NCBI GenBank assembly: GCA_900550545.1
Contig: URSS01000031.1
Coordinates: 1-31,357 of the forward strand
DNA: 31,357 nucleotides
Reading direction: 5' to 3'
Source of the DNA: an uncultured Lachnobacterium sp.
GTDB lineage: Bacteria > Bacillota > Clostridia > Lachnospirales > Lachnospiraceae
Below, in pieces: positions 1 through 8,093 of this stretch; the first letter of the stretch is position 1, and every line of letters starts with the position of its first letter. Position numbers and translations under genes: made by a program. Below the pieces are notes generated by a model that worked only from the letters and a program-made list of their open reading frames with translations, was not told the origin of the DNA and made no database searches.

Positions 1-60
1 TTTACCATAGAAGACCTTGCTGTTATTAGCTATTTACAGAAAAAGTTTCACACACTCCTC

Positions 61-321
61 TTACTTTCCACCATCGTTTCTTTTATTATGGTTTTTCATT
101 CTAAGTTCATTAATTTCCCAGGAAAAAAATGGAAATACACCTGCAACCATAATAGAAATCAGTAAATAGATTACATCAATATCTTTTTTTCCAATACAGA
201 AGGCTACGAAAATACCAAGCATAATCATCGCAACTCCACAAAAATGTTTTACATAGTATTTCCAAAACCCGTCTTCTCTCTCCACAATCCATTTGTCTTC
301 AAAATCAAGTTCCTGTCTCAT
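61..321 (-). CDS. small two-helix membrane protein
   Basis: An 86-residue protein that I do not recognise. A charged N-terminus (about residues 1-24) is followed by two hydrophobic stretches, about 28-44 and 50-68, and a Lys/Asn/Arg-rich tail, so it should sit in the membrane with both ends on the same side. Its ATG lies inside the last codons of the upstream response regulator (17-base overlap), with a modest AAGG about 9 bases upstream, which suggests translational coupling. The context hints at a partner in signalling, but no known domain is visible. No clear gene follows before the window edge. Confidence 0.6.
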   Translation of the reverse strand: MRQELDFEDKWIVEREDGFWKYYVKHFCGVAMIMLGIFVAFCIGKKDIDVIYLLISIMVAGVFPFFSWEINELRMKNHNKRNDGGK

Positions 322-661
322 AACGAATTGCCTTCACTAATTTCTCACAATCAATCGGCTTTGTGATAAAACGATAAGCTTCGATCTCAAATGCCTCCTG
401 AAATCGTTCCACCATACTTGTCAGCATAATGATCTTTCCAATATTTAGGTTTCCCTTAAGTTTTCGTCCAATTTCAATTCCATCCAGTTCTGGCATACAA
501 ATGTCAAGCAGAAGGATATCAATTTGACTTGTGCTCTCTAGTAACTCTTTTCCATTATAGAAATCTACCAACTCCAATGAAACCCCAAAATCTATGCCCT
601 CGATATACTCTTTTACCTGGTGGTGTACCACTGCTTCATCATCACATATGCCTAACTTCAT
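305..661 (-). CDS. receiver-only response regulator
   Basis: A CheY-like receiver of about 118 residues. The Asp pair near the start (ICDDE), the phosphoacceptor Asp in LLLDICMPELDG, the Thr in IIMLTS and the Lys in RFITKPID are all present, so the phosphorylation site looks intact. The segment FEIEAYRFITKPI resembles receivers of the LytTR (AgrA/VirR-like) class, but the protein stops right after the receiver and no DNA-binding domain follows in any frame. I chose the second of two close Met codons because the AAGGAG lies 9 bases before it; the first is only 3 bases away. It overlaps the next gene by 17 bases. No sensor kinase is visible in the window. Either it is a single-domain regulator acting by protein contact or the truncated remains of a LytTR regulator. 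Confidence 0.75.
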   Translation of the reverse strand: MKLGICDDEAVVHHQVKEYIEGIDFGVSLELVDFYNGKELLESTSQIDILLLDICMPELDGIEIGRKLKGNLNIGKIIMLTSMVERFQEAFEIEAYRFITKPIDCEKLVKAIRYETGT

Positions 662-696
662 TTTCATGCGCTCCTTTTCATTATTATACAATATAA

Positions 697-747
697 TTAA
701 ACAAAAAGGAATTCCATTTGACGGTTTTATTCATCAAATAGAATTCC
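697..747 (-). terminator. intrinsic terminator after the atp operon and small ORF
   Basis: Arms 708-721 and 734-747 form a 14-bp stem with a 12-base loop, followed on the minus strand by TTTTTGTTT. The one imperfect position is a G-U pair only when read from the minus strand, so the structure is tuned for minus-strand transcription. It lies 48 bases after the 46-residue ORF and probably ends the ATP synthase transcript. Confidence 0.8.
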
Positions 748-795
748 CAATGTTATTGTTCAGACGCAAGCTTAGCACATGTCCTAAATACTTTA

Positions 796-936
796 TTACA
801 TGATTTTTCCTTCATCATTATTTGTTTTTTTCTTAAAATATTTAGCAAGTTTAACATAAAAGATAATTGTTAATGCTAAGCTTATTATTCCTATGATTAA
901 CATAAACGTATCAAAAATAAATTGCACAGCTATCAT
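796..936 (-). CDS. 46-residue single-helix membrane peptide
   Basis: A short ORF of 46 codons plus stop. It begins MIAVQFIF, continues with one hydrophobic helix (about residues 2-28) and ends in a Lys/Asn-rich tail (KYFKKKTNNDEGK). GGGAG lies just before the ATG, closer than usual. It starts 36 bases after the atpC stop with no terminator between, and a strong terminator follows, so it is probably the last gene of the atp transcript. One helix plus a basic tail also fits small holin-like or type I toxin peptides, but I see no antisense RNA signal. Function unknown; it could also be non-coding. Confidence 0.45.
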   Translation of the reverse strand: MIAVQFIFDTFMLIIGIISLALTIIFYVKLAKYFKKKTNNDEGKIM

Positions 937-972
937 TCTCCCTATATGATTAATCATAAAATCCTATCATTT

Positions 973-1386
973 CTACTTATGTCCAGCGACATTAATACGT
1001 ATCAATGCCTTGTGGAGTGCATACTCTGCACGCTTCAAATCGAGATTCTGTGACTTCGCAGCAATTCGTTCTTCTGCACGCTCCTTCGCGGCTTCCGCAC
1101 GATTGATGTCGATTTCATCCGGCCATTCGGCAAGCTCCGCAAGCAGCGTAACTTTCTCGCCGAGAATTTCTGCAAATCCTGCATGGACGGCTGCAACTTT
1201 CTGTTCATCACCGTTGTGTATGATCACAACACCGGGTTCAAGGACGGTGGTCAGTGGAATATGATTTTTGTACACTCCGATTTCTCCATCCGCCGTATTG
1301 AATTCCAGCATATCTGCCTCACCGGCAAAAAATATACGATCCGGTGTGATGATCTCGACCTGAAATAAATCTTTTCCTTCTGCCAT
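973..1386 (-). CDS. atpC: ATP synthase epsilon subunit
   Basis: A 137-residue epsilon subunit of the F1 central stalk, which couples rotation to the c ring and can inhibit ATP hydrolysis. The N-terminal beta-sandwich starts FQVEIITPDRIFFAGEA and contains the family-typical DGEIGVYKNHIPLTT. A C-terminal helical pair follows (RAEAAKERAEERIAA to LIRI). Length is normal. I start at the MAEGKD methionine because AGGAAAGGGGT lies just before it; the reading frame extends eight codons further up without a better site. It follows atpD closely and is the last classical gene of the operon. Confidence 0.95.
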   Translation of the reverse strand: MAEGKDLFQVEIITPDRIFFAGEADMLEFNTADGEIGVYKNHIPLTTVLEPGVVIIHNGDEQKVAAVHAGFAEILGEKVTLLAELAEWPDEIDINRAEAAKERAEERIAAKSQNLDLKRAEYALHKALIRINVAGHK

Positions 1387-1414
1387 AATACCCCTTTCCT
1401 GCCTTTGCAAATTT

Positions 1415-2815
1415 TTACTTTGCTTTCGAATAAGACTCTTTTACATCGTCAATCGTTCCGGCATTGAGGAAGTAACTTTCCGGTACATCATCGAGTTTTC
1501 CGTCCAGGATTTCGCGGAAACCACGGATGGTCTCGGCGATCGGCACGTATTTTCCTTCCAGTCCGGTAAACTGTACAGCTACCGAGAATGGCTGGGACAG
1601 GAATCGCTGTACCTTTCTTGCACGGCTTACAACAAGCTTATCATCCTCAGATAATTCGTCCATACCAAGGATGGCAATGATATCCTGCAATTCTTTGTAC
1701 TTCTGTAAGATTTCCTGTACTTCACGGGCAACCTTAAAATGCTCCTCCCCAACAATACGTGGATCAAGGATACGGGAAGTAGATGCCAGTGGATCAACTG
1801 CAGGGTAAATACCAAGCTCTACGATCGAACGGTCCAATACCGTTGTTGCATCCAAATGCGCAAATGTCGTTGCCGGAGCCGGGTCTGTCAAGTCATCCGC
1901 AGGCACATAGACTGCCTGTACAGATGTAATAGAACCGTTCTTTGTGGATGTAATTCGCTCCTGCAATGCGCCCATCTCCGTCTGCAGTGTCGGCTGATAT
2001 CCTACAGCGGATGGCATACGGCCAAGCAACGCGGATACCTCAGAACCTGCCTGTGTGAAACGGAAAATATTGTCGATGAAAAGAAGCACGTCTTTTCCAC
2101 CTTTGTCACGGAAATATTCTGCCATCGTAAGTCCGGTCAACGCTACACGCATACGGGCTCCCGGTGGCTCATTCATCTGTCCGAATACCATGGTCGTCTT
2201 GTCGATTACGCCGGATTCTTTCATTTCGTAGTAAAGGTCATTTCCCTCACGGGTACGCTCTCCTACTCCGGTAAATACGGAATATCCGCCATGCTCCGTC
2301 GCAATATTGTGAATCAGCTCCTGAATCAGTACGGTCTTTCCTACACCCGCACCTCCAAACAGTCCGATTTTTCCACCCTTCTGATATGGGCAAAGCAAAT
2401 CTACGACTTTGATACCGGTCTCAAGCATCTCCTGTGAAGTTGCCTGCTCCTCAAATGATGGTGCCGGTCTGTGGATCGGCCATTTCTCCTCGGTATCCGG
2501 AGCTGCGATTTCATCAATTGGATCACCCAATACATTAAACAGTCTGCCCAGTGTCTTCTCTCCAACAGGAACAGAGATCGGGGCACCTGTTGCAATGGCA
2601 TCCATACCACGAACCAATCCGTCGGTTGGTCCCAAAGCGATACATCTTACTGTATCATCACCCAGATGCTGAGCCACTTCCACAACCAGTCTTCCGCCAT
2701 CTTTTAACGGCACTTCGATTGCTTCGTTGATCTCAGGCAGATGTCCTTCCTGGAATTTGATATCCAGTACGGCACTGATAATCTGTGTGATTTTACCAAT
2801 ATTATTACCTGCCAT
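1415..2815 (-). CDS. atpD: ATP synthase beta subunit (catalytic)
   Basis: A 466-residue catalytic beta subunit of F1. The Walker A loop GGAGVGKT is at 154-161, GVGERTREG carries the expected catalytic Glu region, the Walker B-type strand is VLLFIDNIFRFTQAG, and DELSEDDKLVV is the DELSEED-like element that contacts gamma and epsilon. Length is typical and no key residue is missing. An AAGGAG lies before the ATG. It sits 18 bases after atpG and upstream of atpC in the usual HAGDC order. Confidence 0.98.
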   Translation of the reverse strand: MAGNNIGKITQIISAVLDIKFQEGHLPEINEAIEVPLKDGGRLVVEVAQHLGDDTVRCIALGPTDGLVRGMDAIATGAPISVPVGEKTLGRLFNVLGDPIDEIAAPDTEEKWPIHRPAPSFEEQATSQEMLETGIKVVDLLCPYQKGGKIGLFGGAGVGKTVLIQELIHNIATEHGGYSVFTGVGERTREGNDLYYEMKESGVIDKTTMVFGQMNEPPGARMRVALTGLTMAEYFRDKGGKDVLLFIDNIFRFTQAGSEVSALLGRMPSAVGYQPTLQTEMGALQERITSTKNGSITSVQAVYVPADDLTDPAPATTFAHLDATTVLDRSIVELGIYPAVDPLASTSRILDPRIVGEEHFKVAREVQEILQKYKELQDIIAILGMDELSEDDKLVVSRARKVQRFLSQPFSVAVQFTGLEGKYVPIAETIRGFREILDGKLDDVPESYFLNAGTIDDVKESYSKAK

Positions 2816-2833
2816 TTATTTTCTCCTTATTTT

Positions 2834-3688
2834 TTACGTTGAAATTGCATTTGCGCCCGCCACAATTTCGGTAAGTTCCTGCGTAATGGAACCCTGGCGC
2901 GCGCGATTGTACTTCAGTGACAGATCACTGATCATTTCTTCCGCATTGCTGGTTGCTGAATCCATTGCCTGCATACGTGCACCGTTCTCACTGGCTACCG
3001 CCTCAACGAGTGCTCCGTAAAATAAGCTCGTCACATATTTCGGAATAATCATATTCAATGCCTCTTCCTCATTTGGCTCATAATTCATCAGAACATTGGA
3101 ATCCTCTGCGTCCTCCGGATCGATTTCAACCGGAAGGAGTTTGATCATCTTTGCTTCCTGACTTACGGTATTCTTAAAATGCGTGTACGCCAGATAGATT
3201 TCTCCTACTTCTCCGTTTGTAAATGCTTCGAGTACCTTGTTGCACAAAGCCGCCGCATCCGGATAGGTCGGAGCTTCCATCATGTAAGAAGCATCCAGTG
3301 CAATGTGATAATCTCTCCGTCCGAGTGCCTCTACACCTTTTCCTCCTACGGCATAGATGTCGAGATCTTCTTTCGGAAAATCACTGCCTGTAATCAGTTT
3401 GACAATGTTGGAATTATATCCACCTGCCAGTCCTCGATTCGAAGTAATGACAACGATTGCTTTTCTTTTGGAATCGCCTGCCTGCAAATACGGATGATTG
3501 ATATTGCCACTTCGTGCCAGCATGGAACTTACGGTTTTGTACATATAATTGAAATACGGGTCCGTCTGTTCCGCACGGCTTTTGGCTTTCTGTAGCTTAA
3601 CGGTTGAAACCAGCTTCATGGCTTTGGTGATCTGCTGCGTACTCTGTATGCTGCTTTTTCTTCGCTTTATGTCTCGCATGGAGGCCAT
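2834..3688 (-). CDS. atpG: ATP synthase gamma subunit
   Basis: A 284-residue gamma subunit, the rotor shaft of F1. The N-terminal coiled-coil helix begins MASMRDIKRRKSSIQSTQQI followed by TKAMKLVST, the family signature. The C-terminal helix includes ENGARMQAMDSATSNAEEMI and ends with the QGSITQELTEIVAGANA motif that enters the alpha3beta3 core. Length is normal. GTAGGTGG precedes the ATG. It lies between atpA and atpD. Confidence 0.97.
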   Translation of the reverse strand: MASMRDIKRRKSSIQSTQQITKAMKLVSTVKLQKAKSRAEQTDPYFNYMYKTVSSMLARSGNINHPYLQAGDSKRKAIVVITSNRGLAGGYNSNIVKLITGSDFPKEDLDIYAVGGKGVEALGRRDYHIALDASYMMEAPTYPDAAALCNKVLEAFTNGEVGEIYLAYTHFKNTVSQEAKMIKLLPVEIDPEDAEDSNVLMNYEPNEEEALNMIIPKYVTSLFYGALVEAVASENGARMQAMDSATSNAEEMISDLSLKYNRARQGSITQELTEIVAGANAIST

Positions 3689-3711
3689 GTCTTACCACCT
3701 ACTTTCTGCCA

Positions 3712-5217
3712 TTATCGGAAGGATGCTTTGCATTCTTCGATTGCTTTCACCAGCTTCTGTTCTGTCTCTTCATCCATCACTTTCGTTGCTGCAATGCTTC
3801 CCGGAATCTCCGGATATTTGGTATCGATATAATCAAAGAGTTCATTCTGGAAACGCAGAATGTCTGCTACCGGAATGTCCATAAGATATTTCTTGATTGC
3901 TGCATAAATAATGATAACCTGTTTCTCAACCGGCATCGGCTGATACTGTGGCTGCTTTAAGATTTCCTTCAGACGCTCGCCCTGTGCCAGCTTCTCGGTC
4001 GTATCGGCATCCAGTTCCGAACCAAACTGTGAGAATGCTGCCAGCTCACGGTACTGTGCCAACTCGGTACGAATCGGCGCTGCGATCTTCTTCATCGCCT
4101 TGATCTGCGCAGAACCACCTACACGGGATACCGAAAGTCCGGCATTGATTGCCGGCCGGAAACCTGCATTGAACATCTCTGTCTCCAGATAAATCTGACC
4201 ATCCGTGATGGAAATAACGTTGGTTGGAATATAAGCAGATACATCGCCTGCCTGTGTTTCGATAATCGGTAATGCAGTCAGAGAACCGCCACCCAACTTA
4301 TCAGAAAGTCTTGCTGCACGCTCAAGAAGTCTTGAATGCAGATAGAAGACATCTCCCGGATAAGCCTCACGTCCCGGTGCTCGTTTCAAAAGCAGGGAAA
4401 GTGTACGATATGCAGCTGCATGCTTACTCAGATCATCGTATACGACAAGGACATCTTCGCCATTTTCCATCCACTCCTCACCGATTGCACAGCCTGCATA
4501 CGGTGCGATGTACTGCAATGGCGCAAGCTCACTGGCAGTCGCTGCAACTACGGTCGTATATGCCATAGCTCCGTATTCTTCCAGTGTCTTTACAATCGTT
4601 GCAACGGTGGAAGCTTTCTGTCCGATTGCGACATAAATACACTTCACACCCTGTCCCTTCTGGTTGATAATGGTATCCACAGCAATCGCTGTCTTTCCTG
4701 TCTGACGGTCTCCGATGATCAGTTCTCGCTGTCCACGTCCGATCGGCACCATGGAATCGATTGCCTTGATACCTGTCTGCAATGGTGTATCTACGGATTT
4801 TCTTGAAATGACACCGGATGCTACACGCTCAATTCTACGATACTTATCAGTATCTATCGGACCCTTGCCATCGATTGGCTGTCCCAGTGCATTTACGACA
4901 CGGCCAAGCATAACATCTCCGACTGGTACCTCTACCACTCGTCCGGTTGTCTTTACCGTATCACCTTCATTAATATTTTTCTGAGAGCCAAGAAGTACGG
5001 CACCTACGTTGTCTTCCTCAAGGTTCATGACCATTCCGTAGACCTCTCCTGGAAACTCCAAAAGCTCTCCCTGCATTGCGTTCTCCAGACCATGGATACG
5101 TGCAATACCATCTGCTACCTGAATAACGGTTCCCACATCTGCAACTTCCAGTTGGGAAGCGTATCGTTTAATCTGCTCCTTGATTACGGAACTGATTTCT
5201 TCTGGTTTTAAATTCAT
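3712..5217 (-). CDS. atpA: ATP synthase alpha subunit
   Basis: A 501-residue alpha subunit of F1, carrying the non-catalytic nucleotide sites. The beta-barrel domain is followed by the Walker A loop GDRQTGKT at about 169-176, then YDDLSKHAAAYR and the PGREAYPGDVFYLHSRLLERAA signature region. I start at MNLKPEE: its ATG overlaps the atpH stop as ATGA and AGGTGAG is about 8 bases upstream. A GTG three codons earlier is possible but poorly placed. The 4-base overlap suggests coupled translation with atpH. Confidence 0.97.
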   Translation of the reverse strand: MNLKPEEISSVIKEQIKRYASQLEVADVGTVIQVADGIARIHGLENAMQGELLEFPGEVYGMVMNLEEDNVGAVLLGSQKNINEGDTVKTTGRVVEVPVGDVMLGRVVNALGQPIDGKGPIDTDKYRRIERVASGVISRKSVDTPLQTGIKAIDSMVPIGRGQRELIIGDRQTGKTAIAVDTIINQKGQGVKCIYVAIGQKASTVATIVKTLEEYGAMAYTTVVAATASELAPLQYIAPYAGCAIGEEWMENGEDVLVVYDDLSKHAAAYRTLSLLLKRAPGREAYPGDVFYLHSRLLERAARLSDKLGGGSLTALPIIETQAGDVSAYIPTNVISITDGQIYLETEMFNAGFRPAINAGLSVSRVGGSAQIKAMKKIAAPIRTELAQYRELAAFSQFGSELDADTTEKLAQGERLKEILKQPQYQPMPVEKQVIIIYAAIKKYLMDIPVADILRFQNELFDYIDTKYPEIPGSIAATKVMDEETEQKLVKAIEECKASFR

Positions 5218-5780
5218 GGAGCGCACTCACCTACTTTCAACTGTATTTTGGATAATTCGCGGGTTAAATCATACAGTTTTGTCTGAATACTGCTGTCTAC
5301 CACGCGGTCTTTGATGCGGATAACCATGCCGCCGATCAATGCGGCATCCACATCGTAATGCATTTCAAATTTCACATATTTTGTTGTCTCAAGCAGTCTC
5401 TTTTCGACTGCTGCCTTCTGCGCATCACTCAGTTCCATGGCAGAAGTTACATAGGCGGTTCCGATATTTTTGTATTCTTTGACCTGTTCCATGAAGTACG
5501 TAAAAACGCTCTCAATCTCATTGTAATGATCCTTCTCTACAATCATTCGCATCAGACCTACAAGTTCATCCTCTACCTGCCCTTTGAAAATATCTTCGAT
5601 CAGTTTAACCTTCTCTTCTTTATCAATCTTGGGATGGTTCATCAGCCGGGTCAAATCCGGGTTCTCCTGCAAAGCGACAGCCACTGTCCGAACTTCCTCG
5701 AACATGGTGTCAATGCGGTTCTCTTCCACAGCCAGCTGGAACAATGCATCCCCATATGTTCTGGATACTAGCTTAGCCAT
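5214..5780 (-). CDS. atpH: ATP synthase delta subunit
   Basis: A 188-residue delta subunit of the peripheral stalk, joining the top of F1 (alpha N-termini) to subunit b. The N-terminal helical bundle starts MAKLVSRTYGDALFQLA and contains NHPKIDKEEKVKLI. The C-terminal part has the family pattern ALIGGMVIRIKDRVVDSSIQTKL. It overlaps atpF by 13 bases and atpA by 4, a tightly coupled group. Confidence 0.95.
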   Translation of the reverse strand: MAKLVSRTYGDALFQLAVEENRIDTMFEEVRTVAVALQENPDLTRLMNHPKIDKEEKVKLIEDIFKGQVEDELVGLMRMIVEKDHYNEIESVFTYFMEQVKEYKNIGTAYVTSAMELSDAQKAAVEKRLLETTKYVKFEMHYDVDAALIGGMVIRIKDRVVDSSIQTKLYDLTRELSKIQLKVGECAP

Positions 5781-6295
5781 GTTGATTCACCCATCTCTTT
5801 CAATGTCTCATCCACAAGGGAATCCTGGATACTGGTATCAATGGATGCTGCCACAACTTTCTGTGCCATCATAGCTGCGATGGTAATCATCTCCTGCTTC
5901 ATATCATCCATTGCGTGCTTTTTCTCCAGTTCTGCTTCCTGTTTGGCATGTGCAATAATGCGGGAAGCTTCCTCTTTCGCCTCGTCAATGATTTTGGTCT
6001 GATTCTTCATCGCCTTCTGTCTCGCATCGGCAAGAATCACTTCAGCTTCTTTGTCAACTTCTTTGAGCTTTGCCTCATATTCTGCTTTCAGGGCTTCGGC
6101 ACTCTCTTTGTCTTCCTTCGCACTGTCAATATCATTGGCAATCCGCTCCTGCCTGTCTTTCAACATTTTCCGCGCCGGATTAAAAAGCAGATATGACATC
6201 GCAAGTACAAGGAAAAATACTGCAATTGCCAGTAACGCTGTATCGAAGAGCAACTGTGGATCAAGATTAAATAAAAATGTCTGTTCAGCTAACAC
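5768..6295 (-). CDS. atpF: ATP synthase b subunit
   Basis: A 175-residue b subunit of the peripheral stalk. One N-terminal membrane helix (about 14-38, FDTALLAIAVFFLVLAMSYL) leads into FNPARKMLKDRQERI and a long, charged, Ala-rich coiled coil (about 45-150), then a short C-terminal region that binds delta. Translation appears to begin at a GTG; GGAGAG and GCAGGA lie upstream. A hairpin array separates it from atpE, while its 3' end overlaps atpH. Confidence 0.95.
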   Translation of the reverse strand: MLAEQTFLFNLDPQLLFDTALLAIAVFFLVLAMSYLLFNPARKMLKDRQERIANDIDSAKEDKESAEALKAEYEAKLKEVDKEAEVILADARQKAMKNQTKIIDEAKEEASRIIAHAKQEAELEKKHAMDDMKQEMITIAAMMAQKVVAASIDTSIQDSLVDETLKEMGESTWLS

Positions 6296-6326
6296 TCCTG
6301 CTTACTCTCCTTTCCTTCTTTATATT

Positions 6327-6419
6327 GAAACACATTTTTAATGTGTCTCAAGGAGCACACCGCATGAAGAATCGCTTCGCGATGCGGTGTTCGTAGGAGA
6401 CACATCTTCGATATGCCTC
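6327..6419. repeat. intergenic hairpin array between atpE and atpF
   Basis: Three consecutive inverted repeats fill the atpE-atpF gap: ACACA...TGTGT at 6331-6347, a long hairpin with arms ACACCGCAT and ATGCGGTGT (about 6356-6390), and GAGACACAT/ATATGCCTC around CTTCG (6397-6419). The middle hairpin and its flanks are almost identical to the copy at 6764-6811. No T run follows, so these are not ordinary terminators. Confidence 0.85.
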
Positions 6420-6420
6420 A

Positions 6421-6675
6421 TTATCCTAACGGATGAACGAAAAGTAAAAGCATGGCAACGAGCAGACCATAGAGACCGGTTGTCTCGGCAACGGCCTGTC
6501 CCAAAAGCATGGTAGACATGATCTGTCCTCTTGCTCCCGGATTACGTCCTACTGCTGCAGCACCATGTCCGGCTGCGATACCCTGTCCAATACCAGGTCC
6601 GATACCTGCGATTACTGCAAGTCCTGCACCGATGGCGGAGCATGCTCTAATTAAATCCTGTCCTGAAATATTCAT
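6421..6675 (-). CDS. atpE: ATP synthase c subunit, Na+-type
   Basis: An 84-residue proteolipid that forms the rotor ring. Two membrane helices (about 10-38 and 55-80) flank the polar loop GRNPGARG. The ion-binding Glu is E64 in AVAETTGLYG. Q31 in helix 1 (GPGIGQG) and T65, T66 and Y69 in helix 2 match the ligand pattern known from Na+-translocating rings such as those of Ilyobacter and Acetobacterium. I therefore infer coupling to Na+ rather than H+. The start is MNISGQ, with a strong AAGGAGG before it; the upstream open frame runs through a hairpin array and is unlikely to be translated. Flanking hairpin arrays on both sides may raise its expression relative to atpB and atpF. Confidence 0.96.
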   Translation of the reverse strand: MNISGQDLIRACSAIGAGLAVIAGIGPGIGQGIAAGHGAAAVGRNPGARGQIMSTMLLGQAVAETTGLYGLLVAMLLLFVHPLG

Positions 6676-6741
6676 ATAAAAATCCTCCTTAACCATATAA
6701 GTTCTTTTTGTTAGTAGTACATCATTGATATACTGTAAAGG

Positions 6742-6882
6742 AGACACATTTTCTGTGTGTCTATAAGGAGCACACCGCATGAATAATCGCTTCGCGATGC
6801 GGTGTACGTAAAGGAGCAAATTGCATCAAAAATTCGCTTCGCGAATGCAATTTGCGTAGGACACGTATCTTCGATACATGTC
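6742..6882. repeat. intergenic hairpin array between atpB and atpE
   Basis: Four consecutive inverted repeats: GACACA...TGTGTGTC at 6743-6762; a long hairpin with arms ACACCGC and GCGGTGT (about 6770-6806), nearly identical to the one downstream of atpE; a related one with arms GCAAATTGCAT and ATGCAATTTGC (6815-6856); and GACACGTAT/ATACATGTC around CTTCG (6860-6882), which runs into the atpB stop codon. The array is modular: the same parts occur at 6327-6419 with one hairpin fewer. Confidence 0.85.
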
Positions 6883-7603
6883 ATCCATCACAAGCCTGTG
6901 ATACATAAGTCATAGTCAGCATACAGAATACATATGTCTGAATTGCTCCGGAGAACAAATCAAAATATACATGCAATGCTGCCGGCCATACGATGGCCAG
7001 TTTTCCAAGTAGTCCATATACCAGTGCCATGATAACGGTTCCTGAAAGTATGTTTGCGAACAAACGCAGCGACAGGGAAATCGGTATCGCAATCTCACTG
7101 ATAATGTTGATTGGCGCCCAGATTGGGAGCCATGGCGGTAATGGTGAACACATTCCCGTCCAGATTTGTTTTGCGCTCTGATGCTTAACTTTGCAGACAC
7201 GAATCATAAAGAATGTTATCAGCGCAAGCGCAAGTGTTGTGCCGTAATCGGCTGTCGGTGGCCGGAGTCCTACAAGTCCGGAAATATTACTCATCAGTAT
7301 GAAAATAAAAATCGTACTGATATAATTTACGAACTTCGGAGCCCATTTGCCCATGGTGGATTCCACCATATCATCTAACTTTTCTACGATCAGCTCAATG
7401 ACGTTCTGGAAAGCATCGGGTTTGTCCGTTGCATGCTTCAGCTTACGGTTTGCAATGATTGCAAAAATCAGCATGATTGCCATAACAATAAGAATGCACG
7501 CATGACTGGTCGTAATCCAGACTTTCTGCCCGAATACCTCCACCTGAAAGATCCCATGGATCATAAAATCAATGTCAGCTGACATTAAAATCCCCTGATT
7601 CAC
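6881..7603 (-). CDS. atpB: ATP synthase a subunit
   Basis: A 240-residue membrane subunit a, which forms the ion half-channels against the c ring. Five to six hydrophobic helices are visible. The essential Arg is R180 in SLSLRLFANILSG, and the FQNVIELIVEKLDDMV segment is typical. Translation starts at GTG (AATCAGGGG follows); AAGGAGG is 7 bases upstream, and the ATG just before it runs straight into TGA. It follows the atpI-like gene and precedes atpE. Confidence 0.96.
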   Translation of the reverse strand: MNQGILMSADIDFMIHGIFQVEVFGQKVWITTSHACILIVMAIMLIFAIIANRKLKHATDKPDAFQNVIELIVEKLDDMVESTMGKWAPKFVNYISTIFIFILMSNISGLVGLRPPTADYGTTLALALITFFMIRVCKVKHQSAKQIWTGMCSPLPPWLPIWAPINIISEIAIPISLSLRLFANILSGTVIMALVYGLLGKLAIVWPAALHVYFDLFSGAIQTYVFCMLTMTYVSQACDG

Positions 7604-7628
7604 ATAGTCACCTCCTTTATATTTATTT

Positions 7629-8057
7629 TTATTCCACTATTTCTTCGTCAGAAGCTGCATCACGTCTTCCAAACAATCTGCCCGCTGCTTTTTCAAAAAG
7701 CGGCTGAAGGTAGGCTCCTATCTTTAGTCCCAATACCCCAAGAAAAGCGGTAAACAGATTCCCGAAATGAAAATAGCCCAATATAATTAACAGAACTGCC
7801 ACAACGAAGTACCGTAGCAGGCACTTTGCGATAATTCTGCGATTGGCATCTTTGCTCTCGCCCATGGATACTGCGTCCCACAGTACACTTGCAATATGAA
7901 TCGCAAGTCCGACTGCAATCGCTATTCCATACCACAGGCCTATGGAATAAGCGGCTTTATCTTCTACAAACCACACCCCGGCAAACTGAATCACCAACCC
8001 GTATCCGATGATTGTTGCAACCAGTCCCGGTAATGCATCGTTTAATCTTCTCAGCAT
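7629..8057 (-). CDS. atpI: ATP synthase subunit I-like membrane protein
   Basis: A 142-residue protein with four predicted membrane helices (about 9-30, 37-60, 80-98 and 100-118) and a charged C-terminus. Position directly upstream of atpB and its topology fit the ATP synthase subunit I family, which helps c-ring assembly or Mg2+ handling in other bacteria. Sequence in this family is poorly conserved, so the call rests on context. GGGG lies about 8 bases before the ATG. Confidence 0.75.
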   Translation of the reverse strand: MLRRLNDALPGLVATIIGYGLVIQFAGVWFVEDKAAYSIGLWYGIAIAVGLAIHIASVLWDAVSMGESKDANRRIIAKCLLRYFVVAVLLIILGYFHFGNLFTAFLGVLGLKIGAYLQPLFEKAAGRLFGRRDAASDEEIVE

Positions 8058-8093
8058 GTGTACGCCCCAATCCTGTCTGGCAGCATATACTGC

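Noticed and set aside
1..60. Possible start of another minus-strand gene at the ATG at 6-8
   Set aside because: Only two codons are visible and the ribosome site is weak; nothing can be supported.
684..695. TATAAT-like box upstream of the response regulator
   Set aside because: The start site would fall on the ribosome binding site and no -35 box fits, so I did not call a promoter.
796..936. Type I toxin-antitoxin system
   Set aside because: The peptide fits loosely, but no antisense promoter or RNA terminator on the plus strand is visible.
1739..2437. Plus-strand open frame of 232 codons inside atpD
   Set aside because: Shadow of a highly conserved gene; Cys/Arg-rich composition without any domain.
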